64,000 nucleotides of DNA, taken from the NCBI GenBank assembly GCA_965237595.1, contig CBDEFY010000006.1, forward strand, positions 124,001 through 188,000. The letters are read 5' to 3'. The translations under genes and the position numbers were made by a program. Under the pieces are notes generated by a model, which made no database searches, was not told the DNA's origin, and saw only the letters and a list, made by a program, of their open reading frames with translations. Position 1 is the stretch's first letter. Every line of letters begins with the position of its first letter. This stretch comes from UBA9611 sp965237595. Lineage in GTDB: Bacteria > Chloroflexota > Dehalococcoidia > Lucifugimonadales > UBA3495. Below, piece after piece: positions 28,219 to 36,679 of this stretch.

Positions 28219-28540
28219 GGGCTGTTGATTACTATAATTCACGGAGGGTGAGAAACCAAGGCGGCCGGGCCGGTGGACAGGCTCGTTTCGTGGCAGAATC
28301 AGGCAGTGGAGGGCTTGCGTCCCTGGCGAGAATCTAGCAAAAACGGTATCCGGTTTAATCGGCACTCCCGGCGGTTGACCTTGGTGTACGCGCCCATTAC
28401 ACTGATGCGGGAGCAGACCCGACCCCTGTTTCCGCTGACCCAGTGGATTAGATTGGGGTAGATCAGACCGGGGTTCGTGGCGAACCCCAAACCAACTAAC
28501 AGCATCTAAGTTATTGCGCGAGAGATTCCGGAGGATGGAA
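28219..28540. other. Intergenic interval, nothing recognised
   Basis: About 320 bases between divergent rlmD-maf and trxA. It must hold both promoters, but no consensus box stands out. The ribosome site CCGGAGG at its end belongs to trxA. Confidence 0.4.
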
Positions 28541-28870
28541 ATGGCAGAACCTTTCGAGGTAAATGACGACACTTGGCAAGAATTGGTATTAGATTCGGAC
28601 ACGCCGGTCCTGGTGGACTTCTGGGCCGAATGGTGCGGTCCGTGCAAGATGATTGCCCCCGCCGTTCACGACATGGCCGAAGAGTATGACGGCAAGTTGG
28701 GGGTGGCCAAGTTGGATGTGGACAGCAGCCCCAACGTGGCCATGCAGTATGGCGTGCGCAGCATTCCGGCCTTGATCTTCTTCAAAGGCGGCCAGCCGGT
28801 GGACCAAATCATCGGGGCAGTGCCCAAGGGCGCTCTGAAGAAGAAGGTAGACTCCGTCCTCGGAAGCTAA
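28541..28870 (+). CDS. trxA: Thioredoxin
   Basis: 109 residues from ATG 28541, with GGAGG 6 bases upstream. It has the classical active site WCGPC (Cys32, Cys35), the cis-Pro in SIPALIFFKGG and the KLDVDSSPNVAMQYGV strand. It is a cytoplasmic dithiol reductant. It is single and followed directly by a GC-rich terminator, so it is monocistronic. Confidence 0.95.
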   Translation: MAEPFEVNDDTWQELVLDSDTPVLVDFWAEWCGPCKMIAPAVHDMAEEYDGKLGVAKLDVDSSPNVAMQYGVRSIPALIFFKGGQPVDQIIGAVPKGALKKKVDSVLGS

Positions 28871-28896
28871 CCGCTCTTTCCCAAAGGCGCGAATTC

Positions 28897-28924
28897 AGGC
28901 GCCGCCGCCCGGCGGCGCCTTTTA
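28897..28924 (+). terminator. Terminator of trxA
   Basis: A GGCGCCGCC stem with a GCCC loop and GGCGGCGCC partner is followed by TTTTATTT. Confidence 0.9.
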
Positions 28925-28952
28925 TTTGCTACCGTACAGGGTAGGTAAACAT

Positions 28953-29049
28953 GGGAGTGGATGGGGCCCGGTGGCCCTTGCGGACTTCAAATCCGTTATG
29001 CCTCGTGACGAGCGGGGTAGGTGGGTTCGACTCCCTCGCACTCCCGCCA
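28953..29049 (+). tRNA. selC: tRNA-Sec (UCA)
   Basis: 97 nt with encoded CCA. A 6-bp D stem with a 4-base loop (GGGGCC/CGGU/GGCCCU) is the hallmark of selenocysteine tRNA. The anticodon stem GCGGA/UCCGU carries the loop CUUCAAA, so the anticodon is UCA. A long variable arm (CUCG-UGA-CGAG core), T loop UUCGACU and acceptor GGGAGUG/CACUCCC plus G73 follow. One G-G mismatch at pair 8 and one U-U in the T stem are unusual. The organism therefore probably decodes UGA as selenocysteine. Its 3' end is the attachment site of the adjacent satellite. Confidence 0.9.
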
Positions 29050-29051
29050 AT
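29034..29051 (+). repeat. attL core (tRNA-Sec 3' end)
   Basis: CCTCGCACTCCCGCCAAT, covering the acceptor 3' strand and CCA of the tRNA. It is identical to 38851-38868. Confidence 0.85.
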
Positions 29052-29122
29052 ATTACCCACAAATTGACCTGAATCGGCCCGATTCGTAGCTAATTCAGCT
29101 ACGGATGGGGCTATTTTAATGC

Positions 29123-29151
29123 TTGCCTGTTCCGAGTGATTCCTATACAAT
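29123..29151 (+). promoter_or_regulatory. Candidate integrase promoter
   Basis: TTGCCT at 29123 and TACAAT at 29146 are spaced by 17 bases, about 50 bases before the integrase start. Confidence 0.4.
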
Positions 29152-29162
29152 CCCGCTTGAAT

Positions 29163-29199
29163 TGTACAAAAATTTCTGTACAAAAAGGGGATGTACAAA
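29163..29199 (+). promoter_or_regulatory. Three TGTACAAA repeats, candidate integrase arm sites/operators
   Basis: TGTACAAA occurs at 29163, 29177 and 29192, about 14 bases apart, between the promoter and the integrase start. The same word returns near attR (38773, 38784). Use as arm-type binding sites or autoregulatory operators is inferred. Confidence 0.5.
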
Positions 29200-30362
29200 T
29201 GCCAGTCAAGGAAAAGCTGCTGACCGATAGGGCCATTCGCAACGTCGGGGCTGGCACTCACAATGACGGGAACGGTCTCACCCTTCGCGTAGGGGAAGGG
29301 GACAAGCGAAGTTGGGTACTCCGCTACACCTGGGGCGGCAAGCCCGCCAACCTCGGGCTTGGCAGCTATCCAACCGTGGGCCTCAAGGAAGCCCGCGCAC
29401 TCGCCGCTGAACGTAGAGCCGAGATTGCCGAGGGGCTGCGGCCCACTGGTGCAAGGGAAGTTGCAGCAGCGAAGAGGCCAGAGCCGGTCAAGCCGACGTT
29501 CAGGCAGATAGCGGAGACGGTTATCGAGCTGAGGCGCCCCACGTGGTCTAGTGACCGCCATGCAAAGCAATGGACCGAATCGCTGACCAACCACGCCTAC
29601 CCTGTGATTGGGGATTCGCCCATTGCCGAGATAACCTCCGGCGATGTTTTGGGGATGTTGACCGGGATCTGGAATGAACTGCCAGAAACCTCAACACGGG
29701 TGAAGCAACGGGCTCAGGTTGTCTTCGACTACGCCATAGCTGCCGGCCTCCGCAATGACAACCCAGTTGCCGCAGTCTCCAAGGCTCTACCACGCCGACC
29801 ACGCTTCAAGGAACATCATGCCGCCCTGCCCTATGGCGATGTTCCTGCGGCAGTAGCAGCCATCCGGGGATCGACCGCCCACACTTTCACCAAACTGGCT
29901 CTTGAGTTTGTCATCTTGACCGCGGCAAGGGCCGGGGAAGTACGGGGCATGACGTGGGCTGAGATCAATTTCGAGTGCGCCACCTGGACCGTTCCGGCGG
30001 CCCGTATGAAAACGCGAAAGGAACATCGCGTACCACTGTCTGAGCGGGCTATCGAGATACTGCGGCTGGCTCAGGCTCAGAGTAGAGACGAAGCGCTGGT
30101 ATTCCCTGGAAGCAAGGGACAGCTCAGCAACATGGCCTTCACGATGCTCTTGAGGCGCCTGAGGCTGGAAGGCGTTACACACGGTTTCAGATCCAGTTTC
30201 AAGGATTGGTGCCTCAGTGAGACTTCGACTCCGTGGGCGGTATCTGAGGCCGCTCTAGCGCACAATCTCGGGAACTCCATGGAGGCGGCGTATGCACGAA
30301 CGGACCTATTCGATAAGAGGCGCGACCTAATGGGCCAGTGGGCCGAATTTGTAGGGGGGTGA
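29199..30362 (+). CDS. int: Tyrosine recombinase/integrase (P4-like, DUF4102)
   Basis: 387 residues from ATG 29199, preceded by AAGGGG. The N-terminal DUF4102 arm-binding domain is recognised by LTLRVGEGDKRSWVLRYTWGGKPANLGLGSYPTVGLKEAR. A core-binding SAM-like domain follows. The catalytic residues are Arg in TAARAGEVRGMTW, His-x-x-Arg in THGFRSSFKDW, and the Tyr in MEAAYARTDLFDKRRDLM. Integrases of this type typically use tRNA 3' ends, and the adjacent tRNA-Sec fits. It lies directly inside attL, reading inwards. Confidence 0.93.
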   Translation: MPVKEKLLTDRAIRNVGAGTHNDGNGLTLRVGEGDKRSWVLRYTWGGKPANLGLGSYPTVGLKEARALAAERRAEIAEGLRPTGAREVAAAKRPEPVKPTFRQIAETVIELRRPTWSSDRHAKQWTESLTNHAYPVIGDSPIAEITSGDVLGMLTGIWNELPETSTRVKQRAQVVFDYAIAAGLRNDNPVAAVSKALPRRPRFKEHHAALPYGDVPAAVAAIRGSTAHTFTKLALEFVILTAARAGEVRGMTWAEINFECATWTVPAARMKTRKEHRVPLSERAIEILRLAQAQSRDEALVFPGSKGQLSNMAFTMLLRRLRLEGVTHGFRSSFKDWCLSETSTPWAVSEAALAHNLGNSMEAAYARTDLFDKRRDLMGQWAEFVGG

Positions 30363-30368
30363 GTAGCA

Positions 30369-30881
30369 ATGCCGACGTTCGAGGATGCAGTCAAATTGGT
30401 CCAAAGTTGGGACGAAATGAATCGGACTTTAGTGGGTGGCGACTGGCAAGACCATGCCACCGCTTCAGTGGCGAACTATCGGAATCGAGAAGGGGAAAAG
30501 AGGGATGAACTGCTGGCATATTGGCTGGACTGCCAGTTCACCATCAAAGCCGCCTGGCACTCCCTGGAAGCCGTTGCCATCGACCATCTGTTGTCTGACT
30601 TACCGTTACCCCGGCAACTTGCCTTATGGCTGGCCTTGGGCCTGAAGGGGGAGATCAAGAAACCGGCAACCGGAGCCTACGCCACTTTGTACCGCGACCA
30701 CGGACTTGCCCGCATGGTGTTGGCACTCTGCCGAACCTATGAGATGAATCCCTACCGCAACGACGCCACCGAACATATCGCATCCGCCTGCGACGTGGTA
30801 CGAGTGGCTCTGAACCTTGATTACAAGCTGGTAGCTGCCGCCTATCGAAAGTGTAAGGATGACGTTCTAAGGGATTGGTAA
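30369..30881 (+). CDS. Satellite protein of unknown function
   Basis: 170 residues starting 6 bases after integrase, so probably cotranscribed. It is mostly helical and acidic N-terminally (FEDAVKLVQSWDEMNRTL). The middle is hydrophobic (HLLSDLPLPRQLALWLALGLKG) and the end rich in Tyr and Arg. No family is recognised. Its position between integrase and AlpA would suit an excision or control function, but this is a guess. Confidence 0.6.
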   Translation: MPTFEDAVKLVQSWDEMNRTLVGGDWQDHATASVANYRNREGEKRDELLAYWLDCQFTIKAAWHSLEAVAIDHLLSDLPLPRQLALWLALGLKGEIKKPATGAYATLYRDHGLARMVLALCRTYEMNPYRNDATEHIASACDVVRVALNLDYKLVAAAYRKCKDDVLRDW

Positions 30882-30953
30882 AACAAATATCACGCGCCAT
30901 CCCTTATGCGCCCCTACCATTTCGGTGTAGAACGGAATGGAGGGGCTTTTCTT

Positions 30954-31154
30954 ATGGCGACTGAGACACTGATAGGACGGCAGGAAGTGGAGCGGATGGT
31001 AGGACTCTCGCGCTCCACCATCTACGACAAGATGCGGGCCGGGACATTCCCGTTGCCGCTAAAGATCGGGGCCAAGGCGGTGCGGTGGCGGATGTCTGAA
31101 GTAGAGGAATGGGTGAACTCGCATGAGCGGGCTACTGGCAATAAGGGCGTTTGA
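30954..31154 (+). CDS. alpA: AlpA-family transcriptional regulator
   Basis: 66 residues from ATG 30954 with GGAGGGG about 10 bases upstream. IGRQEVERMVGLSRSTIYDKMRAGTFPLPLKIGAKAVRWRMSEVEEWVNS is the MerR-like winged helix of AlpA/excisionase proteins. In P4-type satellites and Gram-negative PICIs, AlpA activates excision and the replication module, which here follows immediately. Confidence 0.9.
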   Translation: MATETLIGRQEVERMVGLSRSTIYDKMRAGTFPLPLKIGAKAVRWRMSEVEEWVNSHERATGNKGV

Positions 31155-31165
31155 GGGGCAAAAAC

Positions 31166-31198
31166 GAAACCGCTGGGGACTGACAACCCAGCGGTTTC
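31166..31198. terminator. Strong 12-bp hairpin between alpA and primase
   Basis: GAAACCGCTGGG (31166) pairs with CCCAGCGGTTTC (31187) around a 9-base loop. The minus-strand reading is followed by GTTTTTG, so it could terminate leftward transcription. On the plus strand it may be a regulatory or origin hairpin. Confidence 0.55.
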
Positions 31199-31227
31199 TA
31201 CCTGTGATGGGAGTGTGAAACTGACAA

Positions 31228-32901
31228 ATGCATTCTACCACGTCTGCTTTTTCGACCGCCATTGCGATAGCCCAACATTACGTTCCTGGTGCACGTCCTC
31301 AGAATGGGTTTTACCGAATACCCTGCCTAGCTCACAAGGGAACTGATAACAACCTTGCGATTGCCGACGCGCCGGACGGCGGCCTGATACTCAAGTGTTG
31401 GAGCAAGGGTTGCAGCTTCAACGAGATTCTAGGAGCCTTCCAAAAGGACGGGCTGACGGTCCATCGGGAATGGACCTACCCCAACGGGAAAAAGGCATTT
31501 AGGGATGACAAAGGGGGCGTCAAAAAGAACTGGCAGATTGAAAAGACGCAAACCGTAGGGATACCCTTAATGGTGTCTAACGACACTCCCGACGCCCTGA
31601 TAGTCATTGTGGAAGGGGAAAGCGACCGTGACGCCGTGCTGTCTGCGGACGTTCCCGGCATTGCACCGGCTTGTTGGCATGGCGGCTCCGGTCAAGTGGC
31701 GAAACAGGATTACAGCGCAGTCCGGGGCCGACGTGTGGCTATATGGCCGGACAACGACGAAGAGGGCCGTAAGACCTTGCCGTTGGCTGCTAAGGCTTGC
31801 ATCGACGCTGGCGTGGGCGAACTCTACACACTCCCTTACGTGGGCGTGGAAGGTTCGGGCTGGGGCGCGGGGGACCTACTGCCGCCTATGGTTAAACTCT
31901 GCCTAGAAACGCTGACGCCCTGGGCCACGTCGGCCACCACCGCCAGGAGCGGCATTGTCTGGACCTCGATAACCGAAGTCCTTGAGGCTCCGCCTGCGGA
32001 ATGGCTTGTCAACGGCTTGTTGGCGGCTGGGAGCATCACGCTCTTGGTTGGCTCCCCGAAAGCTGGCAAAACCATGTTGGTCCTGAGTCTCCTAAAGGCG
32101 GCTGCGGCTGGCGGGAAATTCCTAGGCTCGACGCTGGGGGAACCTAAGCGCTCCTGGCTCTTTACTGAGCAATCCGAGCGCAGCCTAGCGGCCCAAGTTA
32201 GGACGATTGGCTTGGATTCTGAGAATGTCAGAATAGCCTTGTGGCGGCAACAGCCGGGGTATGCGACTCCCCAGGACTTCGCCGATGCTGTTCACGCTGA
32301 CTTCATGGCGGCAACTAAAAAGCCGGCGATATTGGTAATCGACACATTGGGATCGTGGGTGGACTTTAAGGACTCGAACGATTACAGCCAAGTCACCGAA
32401 CGGCTTCAACCCATACTCAAGATGGGTCAGATTGTCGGGGATGCGGAAGGGACCGCTACGTTGTTGGTTCACCATACCCGGAAGTCCGGGGGAGACGGAA
32501 GCGACAAATCGTTGGGTTCCCAGAAGATAGCCGCGATGGTGGACACAATGGCTTACCTTGGGAACGGCGACGGCGAACGTCGGCGCCTATCCATACAGTC
32601 TCGCTTTGGCATCACTGACTTGGGTTCTGACCTAAGCATAGTCCTTGACCTGAATACGGGAAGCTATGATGTGGTCGACACCCGGGCCGAGGTTGACGAC
32701 GAAATCAAAGCGATATTGGAGAATGGCGACTTGGGAAGCAATGACCTTAAAGACCAGCTCAAAGACGCGGGGATGGAGTTGTCGCAGTCCGGCGTTAACA
32801 GGCACCTAAAGGGGCTGATGGACAGTGGCGTTGTGGAGCGGCAAGGCAAGGCTCGAAACACGGTTTATCACCTGGTTGGAGAATCTATTCATTCACTATA
32901 G
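31228..32901 (+). CDS. Primase-helicase (zinc + TOPRIM + RepA-like ATPase)
   Basis: 557 residues. The N-terminal zinc/CHC2-like region has RIPCLAHKGTDNN and LKCWSKGCSF. The TOPRIM core has IVIVEGESDRDAV and VAIWPDNDEEGRKT. From about residue 255 a RecA/RepA-type ATPase has Walker A GSPKAGKTM, Walker B ILVIDTLGSW and sensor LLVHHTRKSG. A C-terminal winged helix (SNDLKDQLKDAGMELSQSGVNRHLKGLMDSGVVERQGK) completes it. It is the autonomous replication protein of the satellite, comparable in role to pri-rep of PICIs and alpha protein of P4. Confidence 0.88.
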   Translation: MHSTTSAFSTAIAIAQHYVPGARPQNGFYRIPCLAHKGTDNNLAIADAPDGGLILKCWSKGCSFNEILGAFQKDGLTVHREWTYPNGKKAFRDDKGGVKKNWQIEKTQTVGIPLMVSNDTPDALIVIVEGESDRDAVLSADVPGIAPACWHGGSGQVAKQDYSAVRGRRVAIWPDNDEEGRKTLPLAAKACIDAGVGELYTLPYVGVEGSGWGAGDLLPPMVKLCLETLTPWATSATTARSGIVWTSITEVLEAPPAEWLVNGLLAAGSITLLVGSPKAGKTMLVLSLLKAAAAGGKFLGSTLGEPKRSWLFTEQSERSLAAQVRTIGLDSENVRIALWRQQPGYATPQDFADAVHADFMAATKKPAILVIDTLGSWVDFKDSNDYSQVTERLQPILKMGQIVGDAEGTATLLVHHTRKSGGDGSDKSLGSQKIAAMVDTMAYLGNGDGERRRLSIQSRFGITDLGSDLSIVLDLNTGSYDVVDTRAEVDDEIKAILENGDLGSNDLKDQLKDAGMELSQSGVNRHLKGLMDSGVVERQGKARNTVYHLVGESIHSL

Positions 32902-32925
32902 ACCCTTAGGTGAATGAATAGATTC
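32881..32925. promoter_or_regulatory. Perfect 16-bp inverted repeat at primase stop
   Basis: GAATCTATTCATTCAC (32881) and GTGAATGAATAGATTC (32910) flank a 13-base loop containing the stop codon. There is no long T-run. It may be a terminator, an RNA-stabilising structure or part of the replication origin. Confidence 0.55.
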
Positions 32926-32948
32926 TTAAGGCGTGAAGGGAGGGCAGC

Positions 32949-33221
32949 ATGGCTCACAAAAAGCATATCGGGCGACACCGCCAGAAGGACGTAGGTAATA
33001 GGAAGCGGTTTATGTCGGTGTGTGGGCGAATGGCTTGGCCGTCAGAAATTGTTGTAAACCTTGGGGAATTATTGGAACTCAGAGACAGAGGAACTCCCAT
33101 TTGCCAAGAATGCGCGCACCAAGGCGAGGGTGTAACGACGGTGTTCGAGAACGCTAGCTATGAGAAGAATTTCCATGAACGACGCAAGTGGCAAGCGATG
33201 GGTGATGAGCTTCGACCCTAA
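32949..33221 (+). CDS. Small Cys-containing satellite protein, hypothetical
   Basis: 90 residues, basic N-terminus (AHKKHIGRHRQKDVGNRKRF), Cys at about 25, then ICQECAHQGEG with a CxxC. GAAGGGAGGG lies upstream of the ATG. Possibly a small DNA-binding or zinc protein; no family is recognised. It closes the early (replication) module before a terminator. Confidence 0.55.
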   Translation: MAHKKHIGRHRQKDVGNRKRFMSVCGRMAWPSEIVVNLGELLELRDRGTPICQECAHQGEGVTTVFENASYEKNFHERRKWQAMGDELRP

Positions 33222-33266
33222 ACGCAGACCCCTCTAGGTTAGAAGCACAACGCGTTTCAGACCGCT

Positions 33267-33295
33267 GCCCGTCTCTCAGGTCGGAACGGGCTTTT
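33267..33295 (+). terminator. Terminator between replication and capsid modules
   Basis: GCCCGT (33267) pairs with ACGGGC (33286), followed by TTTT. Confidence 0.55.
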
Positions 33296-33320
33296 CATAC
33301 CCTTCAATATGTGCAATTGT

Positions 33321-33350
33321 TTGCATCTGCGTCCATTAGCATGTTATTCT
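33321..33350 (+). promoter_or_regulatory. Candidate late promoter for capsid module
   Basis: TTGCAT (33321) and extended -10 TGTTATTCT (TATTCT at 33345) are 18 bases apart. They lie just after the terminator and 29 bases before the capsid start. Confidence 0.45.
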
Positions 33351-33378
33351 GGTTCCAACCTTATTCGGAGGAACCACT

Positions 33379-34611
33379 GTGACACCTGTACAGACTTTGG
33401 AATTGAACCTAGGCGAACTCAGAAAGAAACTGGCGGAAGCTATCGCGGCCTCCGAACCCGACGTTGAAACCATCGAACGGCTGACGGGCGAGATACGCTC
33501 GACCGACGCCCGGTTAGTGGCTCAGAAGCTCCTAGAGCCTGAAACCACCGCCACCATACCCGGCGCCATTCAAAGCTCCGAGGAAAGGGAGCTTGCGGAA
33601 CTCCGGGGCAAGGTTGAATTCGGGAAGTACATCGGCGCGGCCCTGGCGGGAATGCCTGTCATGTCTGGCCCCGAACTTGAGTACAACCAGCACCTGGGCA
33701 TTGCCGGGAACTACTTCCCGCTCGAACTCCTGGGCGGAAGTCTCGAACACCGTGCATTAAGGGACGGCGACGCGGAAGGGAATCAGGCAACCTGGCTAGA
33801 CCGGGTTGTGGCAGCTACAGGCGCAGCCAGTCTAGGCGTGTCCTTCCCCAGCGTCGCGCCGGGCGTCGCAGCCTACCCCGTCATGTCCGCCGGACCTTCC
33901 GGGGTACAGCGCGGGCGCACTGAGGCGGTTACGGAAGGGACCTACACCGTCGCCGTCACAGAGTTGAAGCCTTCCCGGAATTCCGTCTTTGGCATCTACA
34001 GCATCGAAGACGAATTGAGGCTTCCCGGACTGGCTGACGCCATAATCCGAGACATGCGGGCCAGCATGATTGAAACCATCGACAAAGCCGTATTCGTCGG
34101 AGACGCCGGGGCCGGAGAGAACGCAGCCGACATAACCGGGTTTCAGACAGCCGGAATCACCGAGACGACCTTAACGCAGGCCAACAAAATCAAGGGTGAC
34201 GAACTCCTGAAAGTGTTCCTGGCCTACATCGACGGCGCCTATGCCGTGTCAATGGCTGACGTTCGGGTTGTGGCAACCGTGGGCAGTAACACCCTGTGGG
34301 GCGGAACCGTTCACGCCGCAACCGTAGACAACCAAACCGTAGCCGCGTTCCTGAGAGCCAACGGCGTGAACTGGACTGTCCGGGGCGGCATTGCCACTGG
34401 TACAGGGAATGACATCTTTGGCGCATTCGTCGGCTTGGCGCGGGGAGTGGAAGGTGCAGCCGTGGCTCCTATTTGGAGCATGGCCCAGCTAGTCCGTGAC
34501 GAATACGGAACCCGTGCGGCCCAAGGTGAAGTCGGCTTGACCATGAATTACTTCTGGAACTTTGGCGTACCCAGGCCAGCCAACTTCAAGCGGCTGAAGT
34601 ACGTAACCTAA
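33379..34611 (+). CDS. HK97-type major capsid protein
   Basis: 410 residues from GTG 33379, with CGGAGG 8 bases upstream. The first 60 or so residues form a charged coiled coil (LGELRKKLAEAIAASEPDVETIERL), equivalent to the delta/scaffold domain removed by the protease. The body has the HK97-fold features: a spine-helix-like RLPGLADAIIRDMRASMIETIDKAVFVGDAGAG, IWSMAQLVRDEYGTRAAQGEVGLTMNYFWNFGVPRP at the end, and beta-rich P domain segments. It is followed 1 base later by the protease gene. A full-length capsid gene argues against simple prophage decay. Confidence 0.88.
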   Translation: MTPVQTLELNLGELRKKLAEAIAASEPDVETIERLTGEIRSTDARLVAQKLLEPETTATIPGAIQSSEERELAELRGKVEFGKYIGAALAGMPVMSGPELEYNQHLGIAGNYFPLELLGGSLEHRALRDGDAEGNQATWLDRVVAATGAASLGVSFPSVAPGVAAYPVMSAGPSGVQRGRTEAVTEGTYTVAVTELKPSRNSVFGIYSIEDELRLPGLADAIIRDMRASMIETIDKAVFVGDAGAGENAADITGFQTAGITETTLTQANKIKGDELLKVFLAYIDGAYAVSMADVRVVATVGSNTLWGGTVHAATVDNQTVAAFLRANGVNWTVRGGIATGTGNDIFGAFVGLARGVEGAAVAPIWSMAQLVRDEYGTRAAQGEVGLTMNYFWNFGVPRPANFKRLKYVT

Positions 34612-34612
34612 G

Positions 34613-35098
34613 ATGGACCAACTTCTATGCGAAGTAAGGTTCACTGAGGATGAAACCGCCAAGTCGCCGGGCCGACTGGTGGGGACGCTCTTGACCTATG
34701 AGACTCGGGCCAGTGACCGCCGGGAACTCTTTCGACGTGGGGCGATTCACTGGCCCGAGACCGGCCTTGTGGTCAACGATATGCACGATAGGCGGGCTCC
34801 GCTGCTGAGGGCGGTCCCCTTCCTGGACGGCGACGCCTTGAAGATCGACGCCCCATTCCCTGACACACAGCGGGCCCGAGACGCTGCCACCAACCTGCGC
34901 GAGGGCATCCTGACCGGCCTATCCGTAGAGTTTTACGCCGAAAAGGAAACCCGTAGGGCTGGCGTAAGGGAGATTCTGAAGGCCTACGTTCCACGGGCCG
35001 GTCTTGTGGACACGCCGAGCTATTCCGACTCCCTGGCCGAAGTCCGGGGGAAGTTGGAGACCAACAAAATCGTCATGGCGGCTCGGCTATGCCTGTGA
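34613..35098 (+). CDS. HK97-family prohead protease
   Basis: 161 residues. RFTEDETAKSPGRLVGTLLTYETRASDRRELFRRGAI is the N-terminal strand region. LVVNDMHDRRAPLLR contains the catalytic His, and EGILTGLSVEFYAEKE the catalytic Ser of the U35 serine protease family. It processes the capsid delta domain. It overlaps the portal gene by 10 bases. Confidence 0.88.
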   Translation: MDQLLCEVRFTEDETAKSPGRLVGTLLTYETRASDRRELFRRGAIHWPETGLVVNDMHDRRAPLLRAVPFLDGDALKIDAPFPDTQRARDAATNLREGILTGLSVEFYAEKETRRAGVREILKAYVPRAGLVDTPSYSDSLAEVRGKLETNKIVMAARLCL

Positions 35099-36168
35099 AC
35101 ATCTTCGGCTGGAACATCGGCAGGGGGGCGGAACTTCGGCAGGTGGACTACACTCAAGCCGTAGCCAACGCCTTGCAAGAACTCGCGGAGCAAGCGCCGG
35201 TCAATGCCAGCGGTTTGGCCGTGGTCGAAACCTGTGTGAGCCTGATAGCGGAGCCGTTTCTGGTGGCTCGGCTCTCTGGAGCACTCACGTCCCCAAGAAC
35301 TCTCTACACAGCCGCTAGGGACGTGCTGCGGGTTGGGAATAGCGTATGGTCCATCAGCACGGAAGGCGGCTCCCTGAGTCTTCAACGGGCCCACAAATGG
35401 AAAGTAAGGGGCGGCTCCGCAGACCCGGCGACGTGGGAATACGACCTTGAGATTATGGCGCCCGACGGCGTGGTCAAGCGCACTCTCGCGGCTCCAAGCG
35501 TGGTTCACCTGCGGCTCATTGGCCCGAGTGATTCCGACTGGAACGGCTCGGCTCCCTGGCAGTCTGCCGATCTATCATCCGACGCTATGGCAGAGATTGA
35601 GCGGGGCATCCGTGATGAGTCTCGCCTTACCACGGGGCGGGTGTGGTTAGCGCCGGACGGGGCAACCCAAGCCCAAGCACAGGGCATGGCGACAACCATC
35701 AAAGCGATGAAGGGCGGCAAGCAAGTTGTGAGTGAAACGACCGCGCAGGGCTTTGGAGCGGGCAAGACTTCCGCACCATCGCGGGACTGGGTGCCGGTAT
35801 CAGTCGGCCAAGCCCACAGCGCGGGCAACGTGTCCATGCGGGACAGCATCCAAGGGAGCATAGCCGCGGCCTACGGCGTACCCGCTGCGTACATGAGCAT
35901 GAACGCCACGGCTCCGGCCCTGAGAGAAGCAAAGCGGCTGGCCTTCCTGAACAAGACGCTGCCATTGGCTGCGCTACTCACTGAGGAACTGAACGATAAG
36001 TTGGGCGAGACTTCTATCACTTGGCCCAACCTGGCCGATCAAAGCGTTGACGTTCACCTGCGGGCAAGGGCGGCCAGCGCAGCGGGTGAGCTGGTGACAG
36101 GCTCGACCAGTTGCTTTCTCAGCTTGTACGCCTCTCTAGCTGCTGAGGTGGACATCCAGGCACGATGA
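35089..36168 (+). CDS. Phage portal protein
   Basis: 359 residues, a little shorter than typical HK97 portals. SGLAVVETCVSLIAEPFLVARL and YTAARDVLRVGNSVW form the N-terminal part. FGAGKTSAPSRDWVPVSVG and MRDSIQGSIAAAYGVPAAYMSMNATAPALREAKRLAFLNKTLPLAALLTEELNDKL is the stem and wing region conserved in HK97 portals. The portal forms the dodecameric DNA entry vertex. Downstream of protease, in an order opposite to the usual terminase-portal-protease-capsid. Confidence 0.85.
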   Translation: MPVNIFGWNIGRGAELRQVDYTQAVANALQELAEQAPVNASGLAVVETCVSLIAEPFLVARLSGALTSPRTLYTAARDVLRVGNSVWSISTEGGSLSLQRAHKWKVRGGSADPATWEYDLEIMAPDGVVKRTLAAPSVVHLRLIGPSDSDWNGSAPWQSADLSSDAMAEIERGIRDESRLTTGRVWLAPDGATQAQAQGMATTIKAMKGGKQVVSETTAQGFGAGKTSAPSRDWVPVSVGQAHSAGNVSMRDSIQGSIAAAYGVPAAYMSMNATAPALREAKRLAFLNKTLPLAALLTEELNDKLGETSITWPNLADQSVDVHLRARAASAAGELVTGSTSCFLSLYASLAAEVDIQAR

Positions 36169-36365
36169 CGGCGCAGCACTGCGTCATGCGGACCTATCGC
36201 CAGGCTCCGCCCAATCTCTTTGGCCTTCGTGCAGACTCCGAAGGCTGGGCACACTTGGCAGACGACCCCGGAGGCCCGGTACAGACGCAACGGGACTCCA
36301 TGCGTATGTTGGATACGAACGAACAGACAAGGCGACGTTGCTGGAATTGGTTGGACTTCCGATGA
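36165..36365 (+). CDS. Small ORF overlapping portal stop
   Basis: 66 residues starting in an ATGA overlap with portal. It has no recognised domain. An overlapping frame (36220-36453) is about equally long, so which is real is uncertain. A head-closure or head-tail connector would be expected here; the sequence does not prove it. Confidence 0.35.
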   Translation: MTAQHCVMRTYRQAPPNLFGLRADSEGWAHLADDPGGPVQTQRDSMRMLDTNEQTRRRCWNWLDFR

Positions 36366-36478
36366 CGCCAGTGCCGTCGTAAATTACAGCCCCCCTAATA
36401 GATACCCCCCCCTGCCGAGGGGCAGTAGCGACAGAGAAGGTAATCCAAAATGATCGAGTGTCGGACGGGGCGCATGAT

Positions 36479-36502
36479 AAAGGTTCGCTGGCGAACCTTT
36501 TG
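36479..36502 (+). terminator. Hairpin terminator between portal and terminase
   Basis: AAAGGTTCGC pairs with GCGAACCTTT around a short TG(G) loop and ends in TTTT. About 310 bases (36366-36679) carry no other convincing gene. Confidence 0.65.
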
Positions 36503-36679
36503 ACATTGAGTAGAGACGACCGCTATCGCGACCGCCACCGCTCTGCCGGAAGCCGATTGGCAGGCGATGAAACTATCGCAAACGAAAAATAGTTAGGGAG
36601 TCTTCGCGGGTTCCCATTTGAAAACATTTTGGTTCATGGGGGTCGCAGGGGGTCGCCTTTCTACTAGACGGTTGGAGCC

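Noticed and set aside
26347..28647. 766-residue version of the RlmD-Maf protein
   Set aside because: The first 143 residues have no TRAM-like or family sequence and would run across the promoter region towards trxA.
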